NCBI GenBank assembly: GCA_017963165.1
Contig: JAGCTZ010000138.1
Span: 1 to 10,430 of the forward strand
Direction of reading: 5' to 3'
DNA from: Treponema sp.
GTDB taxonomy: Bacteria; Spirochaetota; Spirochaetia; Treponematales; Treponemataceae
Length of the DNA: 10,430 nt
The notes below the pieces were generated by a model. It was not told where the DNA came from, searched no databases, and worked only from the letters and a program-made list of their open reading frames with translations. This document shows positions 6,601 through 10,430 of the stretch, piece by piece. The position numbers and the translations under genes were made by a program. Numbering within the stretch: position 1 is the stretch's first letter; every line of letters starts with the position of its first letter.

Positions 6601-7576
6601 TGGCCACCAGCTCTAAAAGTCTCTTTGAAATTTCACTGCGAGGCAAAATATCCTTAGCACCACCAGCTTCAATTGCAGCAGCAGGCATACCAAAAACTGC
6701 ACAGGTAGATTTATCTTCTACAATTGTCCAGCCACCTTTATCACATATTTCTCTGCAGCCTTCTGCGCCGTCTGCGCCCATTCCGGTAAGCAAAACTGCA
6801 ATCACATTATTTTTATATTTTTCTGCGGCACTCTTAAAAAGCTTATTTACGGCGGGACGCAGATAACGTTCAGGAGCCTCATCTGAAAGCCGCAGAACAG
6901 GTCTTCCATCTGCCTTTAAGTAACTGATTATAAGATGCTTGTCGGCTGGTGCCATATACACATAGCCAGGCTTTGCTTCTTCGCCGTCTTCTGCAAGCTT
7001 AACTGTAATGTTGCGACAGACTGAGTTCAGCCAGTCTGCAAGCGGTTTATCCTTATCTATTTCAATATGCTGAGCATAAAGAACAGGAAGAGGAAAATTA
7101 GGCCCTAGTGCATTTAATACTTCAGAAACTGCTGTAGGACCACCTGTAGAAGCCCCAAGGCATACAATTTTATATCTTCCTGAGCTTTCAGTATTTGAAG
7201 ATGCAGCTTTCGGATTTTTTGAAACAAGTGCAAAAAGCTTTTCCGTCAGATTATTAAAAAAATCTTTAGAATAATTATTCAAAGCAGGCTTTTCAATTTT
7301 ATCAATTAATTTTGTAATAAAGGGTAGGGAAGCCGAAGTTAAAAGCAAAACCGGAAGCTTCATTTCCCTGCAGAAAATACTAAGGGCATCTTTTTCATTT
7401 TTATCACTTACATCTGTGCCGCAGATTACAACATCGGGTGTATCTGCAATAATAGTTTTTAAAATTTTCTGGCAGCTTGATACTGAGCCTATAATATTTA
7501 TATTTTCAAATTTTGAAAGATTCTGTTCCAGAATTGTGCGTACAATAGCAGAGCTGTCTACAATTATGATTCTCAT
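6590..7576 (-). CDS. cheB: Receptor methylesterase CheB with degenerate receiver
   Basis: A 328-residue CheB predicted to remove methyl groups from, and possibly deamidate, the receptors. The C-terminal esterase domain (about 134-328) has the full catalytic triad: Ser143 in G-A-S-T-G-G, His170 in A-Q-H, and Asp269 in G-M-G-A-D-G. It also carries R-P-A-V (240-243) and G-M-P-A-A-A-I-E (296-303). The N-terminal receiver (1-115) is abnormal. The acidic pair is Asp7-Ser8 and the phosphoacceptor position in P-D-V-V-I-C-G is Gly53, though Thr80 and Lys96-Pro97 remain. Phosphorylation-driven activation as in enteric CheB is therefore unlikely. It starts 4 nt inside the preceding gene (ATGA overlap) with GGGAGG 6 nt upstream. 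The degenerate receiver could instead be a protein-docking domain, which is inference. Confidence 0.95.
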   Translation of the reverse strand: MRIIIVDSSAIVRTILEQNLSKFENINIIGSVSSCQKILKTIIADTPDVVICGTDVSDKNEKDALSIFCREMKLPVLLLTSASLPFITKLIDKIEKPALNNYSKDFFNNLTEKLFALVSKNPKAASSNTESSGRYKIVCLGASTGGPTAVSEVLNALGPNFPLPVLYAQHIEIDKDKPLADWLNSVCRNITVKLAEDGEEAKPGYVYMAPADKHLIISYLKADGRPVLRLSDEAPERYLRPAVNKLFKSAAEKYKNNVIAVLLTGMGADGAEGCREICDKGGWTIVEDKSTCAVFGMPAAAIEAGGAKDILPRSEISKRLLELVANGK

Positions 7577-8064
7577 GCCAGGCCTCCCATAAAGGTACGA
7601 AGCAGATTATCTGGAGAAATCAAAAGCTGTCGTCTGCCAGCTTCAGAAAAAGCAACGGCATTAATACCACAAGAGTTTTGTTTTTCACGTATTCCCTTTG
7701 GAATCAGTTTTAAAACAGAAAGGTCTATCAGCTTTGTCGTGATATCTGAATTCACTGATATGGCAAAGTTACCGCTTTCTGGAAATTCTTTTTCTGTATA
7801 TTTTACAATTTTTTTCTGTAGAGTTTTATCAAAATCATCTTTTTTCATAACAAGCATAACATTACATTCTTCCTTTTTTTTACATAAGAAATTGTCTTCA
7901 AAAAAATGAGCAAGATTAATGTGGGGCAGAATTTCGTTTTCAAAGCTGATGAATTTTTCTTCTACCTTTTCGGGAAGATAAATTCCAAAAAGCACATACT
8001 TACTTTGAATGAGAAAGTCTATTGTGTCGTACGATAAACAGGTAAAATGATTATTGGCTTCCAC
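7573..8064 (-). CDS. Divergent CheW-like coupling protein
   Basis: A 163-residue protein read as a remote CheW homologue. The pattern of beta strands fits: a short opening strand (7-28), E-I-L-P-H-I-N-L-A-H-F-F (44-55) where CheW has its central strands, M-L-V-M (70-73), then L-K-L-I-P (118-122) and a closing G-I-N-A-V...Q-L-L-I-S-P-D-N-L-L (133-155). The hallmark N-L-R-G turn is missing: Phe41-Glu42-Asn43 precedes E-I-L-P, so the Arg used by CheW for receptor/kinase contact is absent. No membrane span or signal peptide is seen. The start is a GTG at 8064, overlapping the upstream cheW by 14 nt, with AAGGA 6 nt before it. Its position between cheW and cheB supports a second coupler, as in Wsp (WspB/WspD). 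The gene is certain but the family call is only moderate. Confidence 0.7.
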   Translation of the reverse strand: MEANNHFTCLSYDTIDFLIQSKYVLFGIYLPEKVEEKFISFENEILPHINLAHFFEDNFLCKKKEECNVMLVMKKDDFDKTLQKKIVKYTEKEFPESGNFAISVNSDITTKLIDLSVLKLIPKGIREKQNSCGINAVAFSEAGRRQLLISPDNLLRTFMGGLA

Positions 8065-8560
8065 AGTCTTTCCTTATAAGTACTTCAAAAGCATTTGGAT
8101 TTAAAACAGGAATTTCTTCTCCCTCATAATCAACAGTGCCCAGGAAAAAGCTTTCTTCTGTTGCGTCTGGAATCAGCTTAAGATTTGAATCTTCAATCTT
8201 TGTAAACAAAAGAATATCCGAAATATGAAGAGAAAGCTGGTCATCATCTCTCTTAAAAATCATATAAAGCTCTTTTTCCGGAGGAACAGCATTTGGATTC
8301 TGATCAAAAATCGGATTCGGATTTACAACAGTAAAGGGTTCTCCGCGCCTGTTTAAAAGACCTTCAATATATTCGGGCATAAAAGGCAGCTTATAAACAG
8401 AAAGGTCGCTTATGATTTCAACTACATCACTTGATCGGACTGCATATTTTTTTCCTGAAATTAAAAATATGAGCCAGGTAGTCATCGCTTTTTCTTCTTC
8501 GACAGCTGCAGTCTTTACTTTCTTTTTGTTTTCAATTTCATCGATAATTTCTTCATTCAT
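8051..8560 (-). CDS. cheW: CheW coupling protein
   Basis: A 169-residue scaffold protein predicted to link receptors to the P5 domain of CheA in the cytoplasmic array. After a charged, probably disordered N-terminal extension (1-26), the CheW domain starts at W-L-I-F-L-I-S-G-K-K-Y-A-V (29-41). The recognition segment G-L-L-N-R-R-G-E-P (67-75) matches the conserved N-L-R-G-E turn, and Y-E-G-E-E-I-P-V-L (145-153) the second conserved strand pair. The size is normal once the extension is discounted. AAGAGG (8572-8567) lies 6 nt before the ATG. It follows the first receptor by 42 nt and is the first of the overlapping block. The 42-nt gap shows no obvious terminator or promoter. Confidence 0.93.
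   Translation of the reverse strand: MNEEIIDEIENKKKVKTAAVEEEKAMTTWLIFLISGKKYAVRSSDVVEIISDLSVYKLPFMPEYIEGLLNRRGEPFTVVNPNPIFDQNPNAVPPEKELYMIFKRDDDQLSLHISDILLFTKIEDSNLKLIPDATEESFFLGTVDYEGEEIPVLNPNAFEVLIRKDCGSQ
8071..8075 (-). promoter_or_regulatory. Ribosome binding site supporting a GTG start
   Basis: AAGGA on the minus strand lies 6 nt before GTG at 8064. No in-frame ATG exists near the N-terminus (the next Met is about residue 70), so GTG is the only reasonable start for the CheW-like protein. Confidence 0.65.
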
Positions 8561-8602
8561 AATCAGCCTCTTAATTCAGCACCTTTATTATGCAGCATAC
8601 TT

Positions 8603-10429
8603 TTATTCTGTTTCTTCAGAAGTATCAGCCTCTTCTTCATCAGAAGAATCTGAAGACTTAGTATTTGCACTAAGCTCTGTTGCAACAAGCTTTAGATTTT
8701 CAGATGCCTTTGAAATATATTCCGTAGCCATTGAGAAGTTTGAAACACCGGCAGAAATCTGTTTAAGGGTTATAAGGATCTGTTCACTAGCCGAAGTCTG
8801 CTGCTGAATAATAGTTGTGATTTTTTCAGCGCTTTCTGCAGTGATTTCGGAAGCGTTCTTTATGCTTTCAAAGCGGGTTTCAAGATTCTTTGCATTTTCA
8901 ACACCAGACTGAATTTTTTCTGTTCCGTTTTCACTTGTAAGAATAAGGTCGTCTGAAGATTCCTGAATCTCAGTAATCTTACTCTTAATCTCTTTAGTGC
9001 TTTCAATAATTCCATCTGCGAGACGGCGGATTTCATTAGCAACAATGTGGAAGTTTTTACCAGAGGAGTTTGTATTGTTAGCTTCAAGTTCTGCATTAAA
9101 GGCAATAATTTTTGCCTGGTCTGCAACAGAATTAATGAGAGATACAATACCCCAGATGTTTTCAATCTTTTCGCCAAGAGCTTTAATTCCCTCAATAGTA
9201 TTCATATTGGTTGCTGCAATTTCCTGAAGCTGCTTCATATTTGCTTCAATAAAAGAAACACCTTCGGCAACAATTGTATTTGTTTTTACAGCAACTCCAG
9301 AGACATCCTGTATTCGCTGGGAAATATCTTCGCTGAGGGCAGTGTTATCTTCCATTGTTGCAACAATTTCTTTAACTGCTGCACTCTGATCCTGGGCTGT
9401 AGCAGCATTTTCTTTTGAAGAAACTACAAGGCTCTGTGCATCTTCAAAAAGCTGTTCAGCAAGCTTCTGTTCATCCTGTCGCATTTTTCTGATTGTATTA
9501 ATATTTAGAACAGACATTACAATACTGAACAAAATTAAAATAATTTCAAAAACAATAATGACATTCGAAAGGATTCCCTGGAAATCCATTACAGGACCTT
9601 CAACTACAATAAACCAGGGAGCATTACCAATCTTGCATACAGCATAATAATTTTTTCTATCCAGATAAGTTTTGGTTTCTCCGTTAAGCCATTCACTTAT
9701 ATTTCCTTTGTATGTAGTAACATCCTTCCAGTTTGTAGTCATTACCTTTGAAGAATCTTCATTTGTAAGGAAAAATCCATCATCTGTAATTAAATCAAGC
9801 TTTGCATTTTTTGAAATTTGAATTTCGTTAATGGCATGCATAAGATGATTAAGAAGAATATCACAGCCTATTACACCATTAAGCTTTCCCTGCGAATTAT
9901 AAACAGCCTGAGAAATTGCAACACAAAGCTCTCCGGTATTTGCATCTACATAAGGAGTAGAGAAGGTTGTTTTTCCCTGATTTTTTACAGCCTCCTGATA
10001 CCATACCCGCTCAGAAGGCTCAAAACCAGCTGGTGGAAGCCAGTTCTGATTATTTAAAAATCTTCCGCCTTCTGATAATTTTTTAACAGGAGCGTAATAA
10101 AGCATGGAAGCATATTCATCGAGCTTTCCGGAAAAGGCATTCAAAAGCAGCTCAAGTATTTCATCATCACTGTAATCTGCAGAAAAAGTTACAAAGTTAT
10201 CTACATTCAAAATGATTGGCTGCATACTGTCTGAAACAGTAGAATTCAGTTTTTCAACAGATAACTCCAGCTGACTTTCCATATAGGCTTTCAAAATCTG
10301 ATTTGAAACATAATAAAAGAATGTACAGGCCGTAATTGTAACAATAAGAAGTGGTGCAAGCATTCCCCAGAAAAGCTTACGGGCTTTTTTCTGATTCGAA
10401 TTGTTTTCAGTATTATTCTTTCCTTCCAT
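8603..10429 (-). CDS. Methyl-accepting chemotaxis protein with periplasmic dCache sensor
   Basis: A 608-residue receptor. Residues 1-18 are a basic cytoplasmic tail, TM1 is about 19-40, the periplasmic domain 41-285, and TM2 about 288-309. The periplasmic part looks like double-Cache: R141-V-W-Y144, P-Y160, D-A-N-T-G-E-L (162-168) and G-V-I-G-C-D190 match the membrane-distal pocket pattern of amino-acid-binding dCache_1 domains. Only about 28 residues separate TM2 from the signalling coil, so a normal HAMP appears absent. The tip (435-462) has A-F-N-A-E-L-E-A-N-N, with Asn452 in place of the usual Arg and no A-G-E following. Each arm is about two heptads longer than in Tsr by hand alignment. 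The C-terminus is an acidic Ser/Glu tail (591-608) without an NWETF tether. The ATG lies one base from the window edge, so its ribosome site and any upstream Met are not visible. Confidence 0.93.
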   Translation of the reverse strand: MEGKNNTENNSNQKKARKLFWGMLAPLLIVTITACTFFYYVSNQILKAYMESQLELSVEKLNSTVSDSMQPIILNVDNFVTFSADYSDDEILELLLNAFSGKLDEYASMLYYAPVKKLSEGGRFLNNQNWLPPAGFEPSERVWYQEAVKNQGKTTFSTPYVDANTGELCVAISQAVYNSQGKLNGVIGCDILLNHLMHAINEIQISKNAKLDLITDDGFFLTNEDSSKVMTTNWKDVTTYKGNISEWLNGETKTYLDRKNYYAVCKIGNAPWFIVVEGPVMDFQGILSNVIIVFEIILILFSIVMSVLNINTIRKMRQDEQKLAEQLFEDAQSLVVSSKENAATAQDQSAAVKEIVATMEDNTALSEDISQRIQDVSGVAVKTNTIVAEGVSFIEANMKQLQEIAATNMNTIEGIKALGEKIENIWGIVSLINSVADQAKIIAFNAELEANNTNSSGKNFHIVANEIRRLADGIIESTKEIKSKITEIQESSDDLILTSENGTEKIQSGVENAKNLETRFESIKNASEITAESAEKITTIIQQQTSASEQILITLKQISAGVSNFSMATEYISKASENLKLVATELSANTKSSDSSDEEEADTSEETE

Positions 10430-10430
10430 A

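Noticed and set aside
8561..8602. Internal promoter or terminator in the 42-nt gap before cheW
   Set aside because: Only a ribosome site (AAGAGG) is clear. No convincing -35/-10 pair or stable hairpin with a T-run was found.
532..9130. Similar DNA in the two receptor genes (about 532-665 and 9000-9130) as a repeat element
   Set aside because: The similarity follows the conserved signalling-tip codons of two paralogues and diverges at many positions, so it is gene homology rather than a mobile or recent repeat.

Overview
The window is almost entirely one tightly packed, minus-strand chemosensory operon from a low-GC bacterium, most likely a spirochaete of the Treponema type. That assignment is inferred from gene style, the cyclase C-terminal tail and low GC, and no marker gene proves it. 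Read in the direction of transcription (right to left) the order is: dCache-type chemoreceptor (10429-8603), CheW (8560-8051), a divergent CheW-like protein with a GTG start (8064-7573), CheB (7576-6590), CheR (6600-5728), a hybrid CheA with a C-terminal receiver (5735-3627), a class III nucleotide cyclase with an N-terminal pseudo-receiver (3627-1753), and a second chemoreceptor with six membrane spans (1727-204). Spacings are 42 nt, then overlaps of 14, 4, 11, 8 and 1 nt, then a 25-nt gap, so the genes are very probably co-transcribed and translationally coupled.

The gene set parallels the Wsp/Frz-like 'alternative cellular function' chemosensory pathways: receptor, two CheW-type couplers, CheR, CheB and a CheA-REC hybrid without P2. 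The place taken by the diguanylate cyclase WspR in Wsp is taken here by a predicted adenylyl cyclase. No CheY is present. The expected output is therefore cAMP and not direct flagellar control.

Two of the three receiver domains are degenerate at the phosphoacceptor: CheB has Gly53 and the cyclase has Asn53. Only the receiver fused to CheA keeps its acidic pair, phosphoacceptor Asp and Lys. Both receptors also share an unusual signalling tip in which the near-invariant Arg after the E-A-A motif is Asn. These coordinated departures suggest a dedicated, insulated pathway that does not signal through a standard diffusible phosphorylated CheY.

The left edge (1-203) holds the operon end: a small perfect palindrome (173-195), a larger hairpin followed by a T-rich run on the minus strand (118-145), and the first 22 codons of an apparent IS1182/IS5-type transposase running off the window. 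The hairpin may be both terminator and outer end of the insertion sequence. The right edge stops one base upstream of the first receptor's start, so the operon promoter is not visible. No tRNA, rRNA or CRISPR array was seen.
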